NCBI GenBank assembly: GCA_903866395.1
Contig: CAIPNM010000291.1
Coordinates: forward strand, 1 to 64,000
Length of the DNA: 64,000 bases
Source: an uncultured bacterium
GTDB lineage: Bacteria; Pseudomonadota; Gammaproteobacteria; Burkholderiales; Burkholderiaceae_E
Reading direction: 5' to 3'
Part shown: piece by piece, positions 53,341-64,000 of the stretch
Numbering within the stretch: the stretch's first letter is position 1
Layout of the letters: every line of letters starts with the position of its first letter
Translations under genes and position numbers: made by a program
Notes under the pieces: generated by a model
What the model saw: only the letters and a program-made list of their open reading frames with translations
Told to the model about the DNA's origin: nothing
Database searches by the model: none

Positions 53341-54182
53341 TGTCGCCCACCGACGCTCAGTGGGCCATGGGGGCGGCCGGTGTGGCGGGCCTGCTGATCG
53401 GCAGTTTCCTTAACGTGGTGATTTATCGCCTGCCAAGAATGCTCGAGCGGCAATGGCAGCAAGACGCGGCCGACCTCCGCGGCGAAGCCATCGCCGCCAC
53501 GGCACGCTTTGACCTGATTCAGCCGCGCTCGCATTGCCCGGCGTGCGCAAAGACCCTGAGGCTTCGCGATCTGATCCCGGTTGCGAGCTGGCTCGCGCTG
53601 CGCGGCCGGTGCGCGGCCTGCAGCGCACCGATCAGCATTCGCTACCCGCTGGTTGAGCTTGTGACGGCTGCGCTCTTCGCGTTCTGCGTGGCCCGGTTCG
53701 GCCCGAGCGCAGCGGCCGCGAGCGCCATGCTGCTTGTCGCCGCGCTGCTCGCTGCAGCACTGATCGATGTTGATACCCAACTGCTGCCCGACGCAATCAC
53801 ACTGCCGCTCGTCTGGGCCGGACTCGCCATCAACCTCACAGGCGTGTGGGTGCCCATCGAGCAGGCGGTGTTGGGCGCCATGGCAGGCTATCTTTGCCTA
53901 TGGTCAATCCACCATGGATTCCGGATGGCTACCGGCCGGGAGGGCATGGGCTATGGCGACTTCAAGCTGCTCGCTGCGATCGGCGCCTGGCTGGGCTGGC
54001 AGCCCCTGCCGGCGGTGCTGCTTCTCGCATGCGCGGCGGGCGCGAGCTTTGCCATCATTGGCGGGCTCACGCGCCTGCGCGAACCCCAGGCCCCGATCGC
54101 CTTCGGGCCATGGCTCGCCGCCGCAGGCCTGATCGCTCTATTTGCCTACCCAGCCCTGACAGACTGGCTGGTCGGCAGCTGA
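53340..54182 (+). CDS. pilD: Prepilin leader peptidase/N-methyltransferase PilD
   Basis: Inner-membrane aspartic peptidase that cleaves and methylates type IV prepilins and type II pseudopilins. The 280-residue protein has the methyltransferase-side cysteines Cys66, Cys69, Cys91 and Cys94 (CPAC, CAAC), and the catalytic aspartates in LIDVDTQLLPDAI (about 143-151) and in EGMGYGDFKLL (Asp207). It is adjacent to the CNNM gene, not to pilB/pilC, so the pilus assembly genes must be elsewhere. coaE follows 27 bp later. Confidence 0.94.
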   Translation: MSPTDAQWAMGAAGVAGLLIGSFLNVVIYRLPRMLERQWQQDAADLRGEAIAATARFDLIQPRSHCPACAKTLRLRDLIPVASWLALRGRCAACSAPISIRYPLVELVTAALFAFCVARFGPSAAAASAMLLVAALLAAALIDVDTQLLPDAITLPLVWAGLAINLTGVWVPIEQAVLGAMAGYLCLWSIHHGFRMATGREGMGYGDFKLLAAIGAWLGWQPLPAVLLLACAAGASFAIIGGLTRLREPQAPIAFGPWLAAAGLIALFAYPALTDWLVGS

Positions 54183-54209
54183 CCCGAACACTCTGCCCTT
54201 CCTGTTCCC

Positions 54210-54851
54210 ATGACCATTCCCCCTTCTCGATTCATCATCGGCCTGACCGGCGGTATCGGTAGCGGCAAGTCCACGGTGGCTGATCGCTTTGCCGCCCTGG
54301 GCGCCACGCTGGTGGACACCGATCTGATCGCACACGCGCTCACTGGGCCGGCCGGCGCGGCCATGCCCGCGATCGGCGCGGCCTTTGGCCCCGAGGTGAT
54401 CGCCGAAGATGGACGACTTGATCGCGCCGCCATGCGCGCACGCGCGTTCTCAGATCCCGAGGCGCGCAAGCGCCTGGAGGCCATTCTTCATCCGATGATC
54501 CGCGAGCAATCACAGCGCGAGATCAAAGCTGCCACCGGCTGCTATGTGATGCTGGTGGTGCCCCTTTTGGTGGAATCAGGCGCCTGGCGCGAGCGGGCGC
54601 ACCGTCTGCTCGTGGTCGACTGCCCGGTCGAGGTTCAAATTGAGCGCGTGATGCGGCGCAGCCACCTGCCACGCGAACAGGTCCTCGCCATTCTTGCCGC
54701 GCAAGCCACCCGCGAAGCGCGGCTCGCCGTCGCCGACGACCGGATCGACAACAGCGGCGACCCAGCAGCCCTCGGGCCACAGGTTGATGCCCTACATGCG
54801 ATCTATCAGGCCCTTGCCTTGCAGGCGGCGGTCACTGCCGTTACACCGTAA
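54210..54851 (+). CDS. coaE: Dephospho-CoA kinase
   Basis: Last enzyme of coenzyme A synthesis: phosphorylates the 3'-hydroxyl of dephospho-CoA. The 213-residue protein has the P-loop [12 protein letters not shown] (residues 11-22), [12 protein letters not shown] (substrate aspartate region), HPMIREQ and DDRIDNSGD. Length and order pilD-coaE-zapD are as in other betaproteobacteria. Start ATG 54210 is the standard N-terminus. Confidence 0.96.
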   Translation: MTIPPSRFIIGLTGGIGSGKSTVADRFAALGATLVDTDLIAHALTGPAGAAMPAIGAAFGPEVIAEDGRLDRAAMRARAFSDPEARKRLEAILHPMIREQSQREIKAATGCYVMLVVPLLVESGAWRERAHRLLVVDCPVEVQIERVMRRSHLPREQVLAILAAQATREARLAVADDRIDNSGDPAALGPQVDALHAIYQALALQAAVTAVTP

Positions 54852-54921
54852 GCGGCCCGCCTGACAGCCTCTACCCCATTTTTCGTTTGAATTCCCAGGG
54901 CCTTTGGGCCAGAATCGGCAG

Positions 54922-55746
54922 ATGAGCGCCCAGGCAGGCATTTCCGTGGTGGCGAGCGGCCGGCAGACGCGCGTGGTTCCGCATCGCCCTCTGCTCCAAT
55001 ACGAGTATCCCCTCAACGAGCGGATACGCGCCTTGTTGCGCCTAGAAGATCTGTTCGAGCGCTTCGAGATTTTTTCGCTGCGCGATGACGCCCATGATCA
55101 CCACGTCGCGCTTCTCACGCTATTCGAAATCCTGGAAGTGACGGCGCGGGGCGATCTGCGCTCAGACCTTCTGCAGGAGTTCGAACGACAGCGCCAGACC
55201 ATCAGCTCCTTCCGCGGCAACCCCTCCGTGTCGGTTGATGCGCTCGAGGCTACGCTCGCACGCATCGAGGACGCGGTGGGCGGGCTCACCCGCCTGAGCG
55301 GGCGCACCGGGCAAAACCTGCGCGATAACGAATGGCTGATGAGCATCCGCAGCCGCACTGGCATTGCGGGTGGCGCCTGCGAGTTTGACCTTCCCTCTTA
55401 CTACGCCTGGCAAAACCGGCCGGCGGAGGCGCGCCGCGAGGACATCATCCGGTGGGCGACGCCGCTTCAGCCGCTTCAGGTGGCGCTCACTGTGGTGCTC
55501 GGCCTCCTTCGGCGTAGCGGCACCTGGGTGCGCGTCTCTTCTCAGCAGGCAAGCTACCAGCAGCCGCTAGGCGGGCGCATTTATCAGATGGTGCAGGTAC
55601 GGCTCGACCCAACCGTGGGCGCCATCCCCGAAATCAGCGCCAACCGCTATCTGCTCTGGATCCGCTTCACCTCGCAAACCGGCGACCAGCGGCCCCGTGC
55701 ATTCGAGGGCGATGTCGATTTCGAGCTGGCGCTCTGCAACCTCTGA
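54922..55746 (+). CDS. zapD: Cell division protein ZapD
   Basis: FtsZ-binding protein that bundles protofilaments in the division ring. The 274-residue product contains the highly conserved [21 protein letters not shown] (in part: [10 protein letters not shown]), a helical middle, and C-terminal [18 protein letters not shown] took ATG 54922 over 54904 because the first few upstream codons look like leader DNA. Next to coaE and yacG as usual. Confidence 0.94.
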   Translation: MSAQAGISVVASGRQTRVVPHRPLLQYEYPLNERIRALLRLEDLFERFEIFSLRDDAHDHHVALLTLFEILEVTARGDLRSDLLQEFERQRQTISSFRGNPSVSVDALEATLARIEDAVGGLTRLSGRTGQNLRDNEWLMSIRSRTGIAGGACEFDLPSYYAWQNRPAEARREDIIRWATPLQPLQVALTVVLGLLRRSGTWVRVSSQQASYQQPLGGRIYQMVQVRLDPTVGAIPEISANRYLLWIRFTSQTGDQRPRAFEGDVDFELALCNL

Positions 55747-55752
55747 TCACAG

Positions 55753-55986
55753 ATGGCTGTGGCTGGTTCGTCCCGCACGCTGCTCGTTGACTGCCCGGCC
55801 TGCGCCCGCAAGACCGAGTACAGTCCGACCAACCGTTGGCGTCCGTTCTGCTCTGAGCGCTGTAAGCGGATTGATCTGGGCGCCTGGGCAAGCGAGCAGT
55901 ACCGGATCGCAGGCGCGCCGCTCGACCCCACCGACCCGGCCGAGGCGAGCCCCGAGCCTCACCCCTCGTCAAAGAGCATGCACTAG
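55753..55986 (+). CDS. yacG: DNA gyrase inhibitor YacG (zinc-binding)
   Basis: Small zinc protein that binds GyrB and inhibits gyrase in E. coli. The 77-residue product has four zinc cysteines: Cys14 and Cys17 (CPAC), Cys33 and Cys37 (FCSERC), followed by RIDLGAWASEQYRI. It starts 6 bp after zapD. Its TAG stop shares a CTAG tetranucleotide with the stop of the convergent Nudix gene, so the two genes overlap by 4 bp. Confidence 0.94.
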   Translation: MAVAGSSRTLLVDCPACARKTEYSPTNRWRPFCSERCKRIDLGAWASEQYRIAGAPLDPTDPAEASPEPHPSSKSMH

Positions 55987-56441
55987 GCTGCGCCCGCAGC
56001 GAGCCGTTCGATCACCGGTACCGACGCGGGAAGCAGTGGGCCCACCGCTACCGCAGCCGGCTGCTGCCAGCTAAACGCCTGGCCCTCGCGCGAGCTGGGC
56101 TCGCCACGCCAGCGGCTCACCACCAGGAAATGAAGACGCACCCGGGCGTGCGGATAGGAGAACTCGACCACTTCGAGCGGGTCGCCATCTTCGATCAGGA
56201 TGCCGAGTTCCTCCTGCAGTTCTCGGGCAAGCGCCTCGAACACGCTTTCACCCGCCTCAACCTTACCGCCGGGGAACTCCCACCATCCCGCGTAGGGCTT
56301 GCCTTCGGGGCGTTGGGCAAAGAGGAGCGCACCATCCGCGCGGCGCAGGACGCCTACCGCCACCTCGACCGGGGCGCGTGAGTCGGCCGGCGTGGCCGAC
56401 GCCGCTCCCTCGGCAGCAGCCTGGGTGCGAGCAGTCGACAC
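55983..56441 (-). CDS. Nudix hydrolase, MutT-like (8-oxo-dGTP diphosphatase family)
   Basis: 152-residue Nudix protein with box GGKVEAGESVFEALARELQE followed by ELGI, matching GX5EX7REUXEEXGU. The EFPGGK context is typical of MutT, which removes oxidised guanine nucleotides; a broader nucleotide range is possible. A 25-residue Ala-rich N-terminal tail precedes the domain. GTG start at 56441. It lies 16 bp downstream of the DUF815 gene on the same strand. Confidence 0.88.
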   Translation of the reverse strand: MSTARTQAAAEGAASATPADSRAPVEVAVGVLRRADGALLFAQRPEGKPYAGWWEFPGGKVEAGESVFEALARELQEELGILIEDGDPLEVVEFSYPHARVRLHFLVVSRWRGEPSSREGQAFSWQQPAAVAVGPLLPASVPVIERLAAGAA

Positions 56442-56457
56442 GGTGCGCTGCTCGCGC

Positions 56458-57411
56458 CTAGCGGCGGCGGCCGGCCCGGGCCGGCTTCAGGCGCGCCTGG
56501 CCAGCCCAGTCACGCGCAAACTGCCAGGCTACCCGGCCGGAACGCGATCCACGCTCGAGCGCAAAACGCAGCGCATCGCCGCGAGCGTCTTCGATGTCGG
56601 CTGCTGAGCAGCCGAAGTGAAGAAGCCAGTGCGCGACCACCTCGAGGTATTCCTCCTGCCGGAACGGGTAGAACGACACCCACAGCCCGAAGCGCTCGGA
56701 GAGCGAGATTTTTTCCTCGACCGTTTCACCCGGATGAATTTCGCCGTCTTCCTGGTGTTTCGCCGTGAGGTTCTCGCTCATTTTCTCTGGCATGAGGTGC
56801 CGGCGATTGGAGGTGGCATAGATCAGCACATTGTCTGACTGCGCCGCCACCGATCCGTCCAGCGCCGACTTGAGCGCCTTGTATCCGGCCTCGCCTTCCT
56901 CAAACGACAGGTCATCGCAAAACACAATGAAGCGCTCGGGGCGATCGGCCACCAGTTCAACGATGTCATAGAGGTCAGCCAGATCACTTTTGTCGACCTC
57001 GATCAGCCGCAGGCCCTGCTTGGCATACTGGTTGAGGCAGGCCTTGATGAGCGAGGACTTGCCGGTGCCACGCGAGCCTGTGAGAAGCACGTTGTTGGCG
57101 GGAAGACCGCGCACGAACTGTCGGGTGTTGCGGTCGATCACCGACTTCTGTTCGTCGATGTTGTGCAGATCGGCCAGACGAATCGATGAGGTCGTGCGGA
57201 CCGGCTGGAGCTCGCCGCGCGAGCCAAACGCCGAGACCCGCCGCCGCCAGCGGAATGCGGCGGCTGCCGACCAGTTGGGCGCCACCGCACCCGGCATCAG
57301 TGCGGCGAGCTGGGACAGTAGCGGCGCCGCCCGCGCCAGCAGTTCGGCAGCCGGGTCAACGGTGCCAGCAGGTTCGGCCAGCAGGACGGATTTACGAGCG
57401 GTAGTCGGCAT
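56458..57411 (-). CDS. DUF815 family AAA-type ATP-binding protein
   Basis: P-loop ATPase of 317 residues from ATG 57411 (ATGs at 57423 and 57429 are equally possible; each overlaps the argJ end). Walker [13 protein letters not shown] is near residue 111, with [11 protein letters not shown] as Walker [13 protein letters not shown] as sensor-like and [14 protein letters not shown] near the C-terminal lid. These are marks of the DUF815 group always seen between argJ and mutT in many betaproteobacteria. Its function is unknown. Confidence 0.87.
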   Translation of the reverse strand: MPTTARKSVLLAEPAGTVDPAAELLARAAPLLSQLAALMPGAVAPNWSAAAAFRWRRRVSAFGSRGELQPVRTTSSIRLADLHNIDEQKSVIDRNTRQFVRGLPANNVLLTGSRGTGKSSLIKACLNQYAKQGLRLIEVDKSDLADLYDIVELVADRPERFIVFCDDLSFEEGEAGYKALKSALDGSVAAQSDNVLIYATSNRRHLMPEKMSENLTAKHQEDGEIHPGETVEEKISLSERFGLWVSFYPFRQEEYLEVVAHWLLHFGCSAADIEDARGDALRFALERGSRSGRVAWQFARDWAGQARLKPARAGRRR

Positions 57412-58621
57412 TGATGGAGACATAGTCATGGGAAAGATCGCAGGTCCAGACGGTGGTGGCGGCCGCGCCGCGGCCCAGCACCACGCGTACCGTGATTTCG
57501 GTGTTCTTCATCACCCGCTGCCCTGCCTCCTCAAGGTAGGCCGGATGCCGGCCGCCACGCGTAGCCACGTGAACATCATCGAGAAAGAGATCAACTGCGT
57601 TGACATCGAGATCGGTCACGCCCGCGTAGCCCACCGCCGCGAGAATGCGGCCCAGGTTGGGGTCGGAGGCAAAGAACGCGGTCTTCACGAGCGGAGAGTG
57701 GGCAATGGCATAGGCCACCGCGGCCGCCTCGGCCTCGCTTCGGGCCGCTTCCACCCGGATGGTGATGAATTTGGTGGCCCCTTCACCATCGCGCACGATC
57801 GCCTGGGCGAGTTGCTGGGCGGTGGCGGTGAGCGCAGCCAGCAGTTCGGCCGCGCCAGGATCGGTTGCGTGCTCGATGCTTACGCCCGATGCGCCGGTGG
57901 CGATCAGGATGAATGAGTCATTGGTGGAGGTGTCGCCATCGACCGTCACCCGATTAAAGCTCTGATCAGCGATCTCGCGCACCCAGCGCTCGAGCAGCGG
58001 CTGCGACACAGCCGCATCGGTGGCGAGAAAACCGAGCATGGTCGCCATGTTCGGGCGGATCATGCCCGCACCCTTGGAGATGCCCGAGATGGCGACCGGG
58101 CGACCGCCGATCGACAAACGGCGCGAGGCGGCCTTGGGCAGCGTATCGGTGGTCATGATCGCTTGCGCAGCATCGAGCCAATCAGCCTGGCCCAGCGCGC
58201 CAGTGGCCAGCCCGATCCCTGCATCCAGCCGATCCATGGGGAGATGCTCCAGGATCACGCCGGTGGAAAAGGGCAGCACCTGGTTGGCCTCGCAGCCGAG
58301 CGCTTTCGCCACGCTTTCACAGCTTGCTCGGGCGTTATCCAGACCCAATTCACCGGTGCCGGCATTGGCGCAGCCCGTGTTCACCAGCAGCGCCCGAATG
58401 GCGCCCGCGCTCGCCTGCAAATGGTCGCGGCACACTTGCACCGGCGCGGCGCAAAAACGGTTCTGTGTGAACACACCCGCCGCACGCGCGCCCGCCGCGA
58501 GCTTGAGAATCAGCACGTCGCGGCGGTTGGCCTTGCGAATGCCCGCCATGGCGGTACCAATCGACAGGCCCGCCACCGGGGAGAGCGCCGAGCGTTCGGG
58601 AATCGTGAGATTGACTGGCAT
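57392..58621 (-). CDS. argJ: Bifunctional glutamate N-acetyltransferase / N-acetylglutamate synthase ArgJ
   Basis: Arginine synthesis enzyme that moves the acetyl group from N-acetylornithine to glutamate. The 409-residue precursor self-cleaves between Ala193 and Thr194 in [12 protein letters not shown], and Thr194 becomes the nucleophile. NTGCANAGTG and the C-terminal [13 protein letters not shown] are conserved. A GGAGG site precedes the ATG. Between secA and the DUF815 gene, as expected. Confidence 0.96.
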   Translation of the reverse strand: MPVNLTIPERSALSPVAGLSIGTAMAGIRKANRRDVLILKLAAGARAAGVFTQNRFCAAPVQVCRDHLQASAGAIRALLVNTGCANAGTGELGLDNARASCESVAKALGCEANQVLPFSTGVILEHLPMDRLDAGIGLATGALGQADWLDAAQAIMTTDTLPKAASRRLSIGGRPVAISGISKGAGMIRPNMATMLGFLATDAAVSQPLLERWVREIADQSFNRVTVDGDTSTNDSFILIATGASGVSIEHATDPGAAELLAALTATAQQLAQAIVRDGEGATKFITIRVEAARSEAEAAAVAYAIAHSPLVKTAFFASDPNLGRILAAVGYAGVTDLDVNAVDLFLDDVHVATRGGRHPAYLEEAGQRVMKNTEITVRVVLGRGAAATTVWTCDLSHDYVSINADYRS

Positions 58622-58665
58622 CGCGCCCTCCGAGGCCGGGAGACAGTAAAAGAAGCAACCGCCCC

Positions 58666-61458
<2,793 letters not shown>

Positions 61459-61764
61459 CGTCGTGGTGCGCTCTGGTCGCCTGGCCGTGTGGCTCAGTCG
61501 GTGTTGTTCCGTCAGTGCCGTCCGATCAGGCCCGGCGCATGTGAAGCCTAGCCTGGGAGCCCTGCCTGGGGGCTGGCGGGTCCGCGCGGGCGACCGACGA
61601 GGGTGAAACCGCGGGAGTCTAGCACGCGCAACTGCGCCGCTCGTGCTAGCCTCCAACGGGCGAGCACCGCTCATCCACGAGCACCGCCCCGCCATGAACC
61701 AACGGTTCAAGGACACCTTAGAACGGCCGCCCGACCACAGGCCACCCTGCCATCAGGAGATCCG
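61459..61764. promoter_or_regulatory. secA/dciA divergent region
   Basis: About 300 bp with no conserved gene. It must hold the secA promoter (no clear -10/-35 pair by eye) and an inverted repeat at 61619-61649. A hypothetical leader ORF for dciA begins at 61765. Confidence 0.45.
61619..61649. promoter_or_regulatory. Nested inverted repeat in the secA/dciA spacer
   Basis: CTAGCACG (61619-61626) and CGTGCTAG (61642-61649) are perfect 8 bp arms; inside is a second small repeat GCGC-AACT-GCGC (61626-61637). It contains CTAG twice, an otherwise rare tetranucleotide. Possible operator or RNA hairpin for the divergent genes; function unknown. Confidence 0.4.
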
Positions 61765-61878
61765 ATGCTCCGTTCGTCGCCGCACCTGCGGCTCATCCTC
61801 AAAGGGTCGTGCGGACTCGCGCGCGCGCAAGCTTTCAAGCCTGGGCGGCTCGCGCGCGGCCGTGTCGAGATCGGCTGA
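61765..61878 (+). CDS. Possible 37-residue leader peptide upstream of dciA
   Basis: Short ORF with a good AGGAG site (61755-61759) 5 nt before ATG. It encodes a basic peptide (MLRSSPHLRLILKGSCGLAR at its start), and its TGA overlaps the dciA ATG as TGATG. dciA itself has only a weak ribosome site, so reading of this ORF could deliver ribosomes to dciA. It may equally be chance in G+C-rich DNA. Confidence 0.35.
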   Translation: MLRSSPHLRLILKGSCGLARAQAFKPGRLARGRVEIG

Positions 61879-62333
61879 TGAGCACTGAACACAAGCGGGC
61901 AAGCGCTATCGACTGGCTGAAGGTCGAGCCCGCTTTCCGCGAGGTGGCCAGCCGGCTCGCGAGCATGGTCGAACTGCAGGCGATGGTGTCGGCGAGCTAC
62001 TCCCAGTCGCCGCTCACCGTGCTCAGCCTGTCCGAAGATGGCACGCTCGCGATCGCCGCACGCAACGCCGCCGAAGCCGCCCGCCTGCGCCAGCTTGAAC
62101 CCACCCTGGTCGACAACCTTAGGCGGCGGGGCGCAGCGGTCGCCCGCCTTCGGATCCGCACTCGTCGCAACACGGCTGATGCGGTTCGGCCGCCCCCGGG
62201 GCCGCCACGCACCCCGATCCCGGAGAGCGCGCTATCAGGATTCGAAGCGATTGAGGCGAGTGCACAGTCAGAGGGGCTGCGACGGGCCCTCGCCGCGCTG
62301 ATTCGTCGCCAGCGGGCGGAACACGACCGCTAG
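61878..62333 (+). CDS. dciA: DciA-like (DUF721) replicative helicase operator
   Basis: 151-residue protein of the DUF721/DciA family. DciA loads or assists the DnaB helicase at initiation in bacteria lacking DnaC/DnaI. The KH-like core is seen in LTVLSLSEDGTLAIAARNAAEAARLRQLEPTLVDNLR (in part: LAIAARNAAEAARLRQLEP). The C-terminal third is disordered and Pro/Arg-rich. ATG 61878 was chosen because the conserved region starts right after; an open frame begins at 61809. Convergent with lpxC, 10 bp apart. Confidence 0.8.
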   Translation: MSTEHKRASAIDWLKVEPAFREVASRLASMVELQAMVSASYSQSPLTVLSLSEDGTLAIAARNAAEAARLRQLEPTLVDNLRRRGAAVARLRIRTRRNTADAVRPPPGPPRTPIPESALSGFEAIEASAQSEGLRRALAALIRRQRAEHDR

Positions 62334-62343
62334 CCTGGCAGCC

Positions 62344-63270
62344 TCAGGCGGTTCGCCAGTCAAGTTCAAAGAGCCGGGGCGCCTCGCGCGAGCCGCTGAA
62401 GGTGGCCCACTGCCAGCAATCGGTCCGCGCAAGCAACTCGCGAAGCAACAGATTGTTCAGGGCGTGGCCGGATTTGTGCGCCACATAGCCCGCAAGCAGT
62501 GGATGCCCGACCAGGTATAGATCGCCGATGGCATCCAGCACTTTGTGCATGGCGAATTCATCGTCGATTCGAAGGCCTTCATCGTTCAGGACCCGGTATT
62601 CATCCATCACGATGGCGTTACCGAGGTTGCCGCCCTTGGCGAGCCCGTTGGAGCGGAGCGCCTCGACATCGCGCATGAAACCGAAAGTGCGGGCTCGCGC
62701 CACCTCACGGGTGTACGAGCGCTCGGCGAAATCGACCACGATGCGCTGGCCGGTGGCGTCAATGGCGGGGTGGCCGAAGCTGATGGAGAAATCGAGCCGA
62801 AAACCGAAGTGCGGCTCAAGACGCGCAAATTTGTCGCCCTCGCGAACCTCAATGGGTGCGATCACCCGAATGAATCGCTTGGGCGCGGACTGCTCGAGGA
62901 TGCCGGCCGAACGCAGCAGATACACGAACGACGCCGACGAACCGTCGAGAATCGGGATTTCGGCTGCATCAACATCGACGTGAAGGTTGTCGATGCCCAG
63001 GCCAGCGAGCGCCGACATGAGATGCTCAACCGTGGCCACCCGAACGGTCTCTGCTCCCGGCGCCTGCGCCGACAGCGTAGACGCCATGCGCGTGTCGTTG
63101 ACCGACTCGGCGCGGGCAACCAGAGAAACCGGCGGCTCCAGATCGACCCGGTGAAAAACAATTCCGGTGTCGGGCAGAGCGGGCCTGAGCGTGAGCTCAA
63201 CCCGCTCACCGGAGTGAAGGCCGACACCGACGGTGCGGACTCGCTCGCGAATCGTACGCTGCCGCATCAT
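62344..63270 (-). CDS. lpxC: UDP-3-O-acyl-N-acetylglucosamine deacetylase LpxC
   Basis: Zinc enzyme for the committed step of lipid A synthesis. 308 residues; zinc ligands His83 (TVEHLMSAL), His242 and Asp246 ([10 protein letters not shown]); catalytic His269 in AHKSGHALN. The N-terminus [22 protein letters not shown] is in the usual form (VGVGLHSGE). A peroxiredoxin gene lies between it and ftsZ rather than ftsZ being immediately upstream. Confidence 0.97.
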   Translation of the reverse strand: MMRQRTIRERVRTVGVGLHSGERVELTLRPALPDTGIVFHRVDLEPPVSLVARAESVNDTRMASTLSAQAPGAETVRVATVEHLMSALAGLGIDNLHVDVDAAEIPILDGSSASFVYLLRSAGILEQSAPKRFIRVIAPIEVREGDKFARLEPHFGFRLDFSISFGHPAIDATGQRIVVDFAERSYTREVARARTFGFMRDVEALRSNGLAKGGNLGNAIVMDEYRVLNDEGLRIDDEFAMHKVLDAIGDLYLVGHPLLAGYVAHKSGHALNNLLLRELLARTDCWQWATFSGSREAPRLFELDWRTA

Positions 63271-63294
63271 CGGATCGCCGGCCTCAGACCTGCC

Positions 63295-63798
63295 TCAAAG
63301 CTTGGCGAGCATCGCCTCGGCGCTCGAGGCTTCGTACTTGCCCGGGGCTTCGATATTGAGTTGGCTCACGACGCCGTTGTCGATCACCATCGAGAAGCGC
63401 TGCATGCGAACGCCCATTCCCCGACCGGTCAGATCGAGCTCCAGGCCCAGCTTCTTGGTGAACTCGGCGCTGCCGTCGGCCATCATGCGCACCTTGCCGC
63501 CCGCCTTCTGATCACGCGCCCAGGCGCCCATCACAAAGGCGTCGTTAACCGACACACACCAGACCTCGGAGATGCCCTTAGCTTTCAGCGCATCAAAGTG
63601 CTTGACGTAGCTCGGAACATGCTGCGCCGAGCAGGTGGGGGTGAAGGCACCAGGCAAACCGAACACGGCGATTTTCTTACCACTGGCGATATCGGCAACC
63701 TTGAAGGCGTTGGGGCCGATCGAGCAGCCATTGCCCTCGACCTCGATGAATTCAAACAGCGTGGCATCCGGCACGCGATCGCCAACCTTGATCGTCAT
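63295..63798 (-). CDS. Peroxiredoxin (Prx5 / AhpE-like redoxin)
   Basis: 167-residue thiol peroxidase that reduces hydrogen peroxide and organic peroxides. The peroxidatic Cys56 is in PGAFTPTCSAQHVPSY, with conserved Thr and the Arg of MGVRMQRFSMVIDNG. A second cysteine in VWCVSVND could resolve it. CAGGAG lies 8 nt before ATG 63798; the open frame upstream is not conserved. It sits 24 bp upstream of lpxC on the same strand. Confidence 0.93.
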   Translation of the reverse strand: MTIKVGDRVPDATLFEFIEVEGNGCSIGPNAFKVADIASGKKIAVFGLPGAFTPTCSAQHVPSYVKHFDALKAKGISEVWCVSVNDAFVMGAWARDQKAGGKVRMMADGSAEFTKKLGLELDLTGRGMGVRMQRFSMVIDNGVVSQLNIEAPGKYEASSAEAMLAKL

Positions 63799-63912
63799 GG
63801 TGAGGGCTCCTGAAGAAAATTGAAGGGGAATATGGAGTTTAACCGGTCGTCTGGCGCCGCCGGTCAATGGCCATGCGCGGGTCAGGCCCGCGCAAACCGC
63901 GCAAGCGGCTAT

Positions 63913-63942
63913 CCGGGTGGCGGGGAGACGTCCGCCACCCGG
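63913..63942. other. Perfect hairpin between ftsZ and the peroxiredoxin gene
   Basis: CCGGGTGGCGG, 8-nt loop, CCGCCACCCGG: an 11 bp perfect inverted repeat located 31 bp after the ftsZ stop on the minus strand. No T run follows on either strand, so it is at most a Rho-assisted or processing stem; it may separate ftsZ from peroxiredoxin transcription. Confidence 0.5.
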
Positions 63943-63972
63943 AAGCTGCCTTACGCAGCAGGCAGGCCTGCC

Positions 63973-64000
63973 TCAGTCGGCTTGCTTGCGCAGAAACGCC
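63973..64000 (-). CDS. ftsZ: Cell division protein FtsZ, C-terminal end only
   Basis: On the minus strand the last 28 bases read AFLRKQAD then TGA, which is the C-terminal peptide of betaproteobacterial FtsZ that binds FtsA and ZipA. The position upstream of lpxC is exactly where ftsZ belongs. The rest of the gene lies beyond the right edge. Confidence 0.85.

Noticed and set aside
61459-61716. N-terminal extension of the secA frame
   Set aside because: SecA proteins begin at MLQNLLKK-like sequence; the extension is arginine/proline-rich intergenic DNA.

Overview
The window is dense, clearly high-G+C chromosomal DNA with about 66 protein-coding genes (two of them cut by the window ends), very short gaps and many 1-4 bp start/stop overlaps. 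Gene content and order point to a betaproteobacterium, most likely of the order Burkholderiales: tlpA/accB/accC/prmA beside mpl and a YqiA-type esterase; pilD/coaE/zapD/yacG/nudix/DUF815/argJ/secA/dciA/lpxC running into ftsZ; a PP0621-type zinc protein; and an AAKKP-repeat histone H1-like protein. This placement rests on recalled synteny and protein features, not on a search. I saw no rRNA, tRNA, CRISPR array, transposase, prophage or defence island, and no island of foreign-looking DNA.

Layout. 1-4224: end of pstS, then pstC-pstA-pstB-phoU (phosphate uptake). 4494-6602: two 2-hydroxyacid dehydrogenases. 6650-13639: rppH and proS (divergent), ffh with an FAD-linked 2-hydroxyacid dehydrogenase, then a CcsA-like/PP0621/ampD operon. 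13640-18403: nrdA and nrdB (class Ia ribonucleotide reductase) behind a recognisable NrdR-type control region. 18568-21895: H1-like protein, an MFS carrier, YggT and a PfkB kinase. 21923-26016 (minus strand): a conserved hypothetical, tlpA, accB, accC, prmA and pfkB as one probable operon. 26054-32612: mpl, esterase, SDR reductase, RNB ribonuclease, mgtE. 32644-36561 (minus): bepA-like protease, Sel1/trypsin fusion, Rieske protein, thioesterase. 36602-37075: moaC.

37138-43779 looks like an acid-catabolism module. A DenD-like dehydrogenase, a three-part TRAP transporter, an IlvD-type dehydratase and a beta-hydroxyacid dehydrogenase are interleaved on both strands, with the TRAP binding protein split from its membrane subunits. 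44091-46579: a small membrane protein, a flavodoxin-like protein and a GltB-like FMN enzyme. 46778-50089: a four-gene operon (DUF2796, ABC ATPase, FtsX-type permease, DUF3299) matching the organisation I recall for the zinc-responsive Zrg system of Vibrio. 50109-51905: a second, sugar-acid-type IlvD/Edd dehydratase. 52024-64000: a CNNM/CorC-type protein, then the cell-division, secretion and envelope cluster, ending in the last nine codons of ftsZ.

I did not find a strikingly new system. The best leads are the nrd control region (a TTGATC-N17-TAGAAT promoter with two NrdR-like boxes 31 bp apart, plus a separate nrdB promoter beside a perfect palindrome), the split TRAP/dehydratase module, the Zrg-like operon, a possible leader peptide coupled to dciA, and a bepA gene that may be leaderless.
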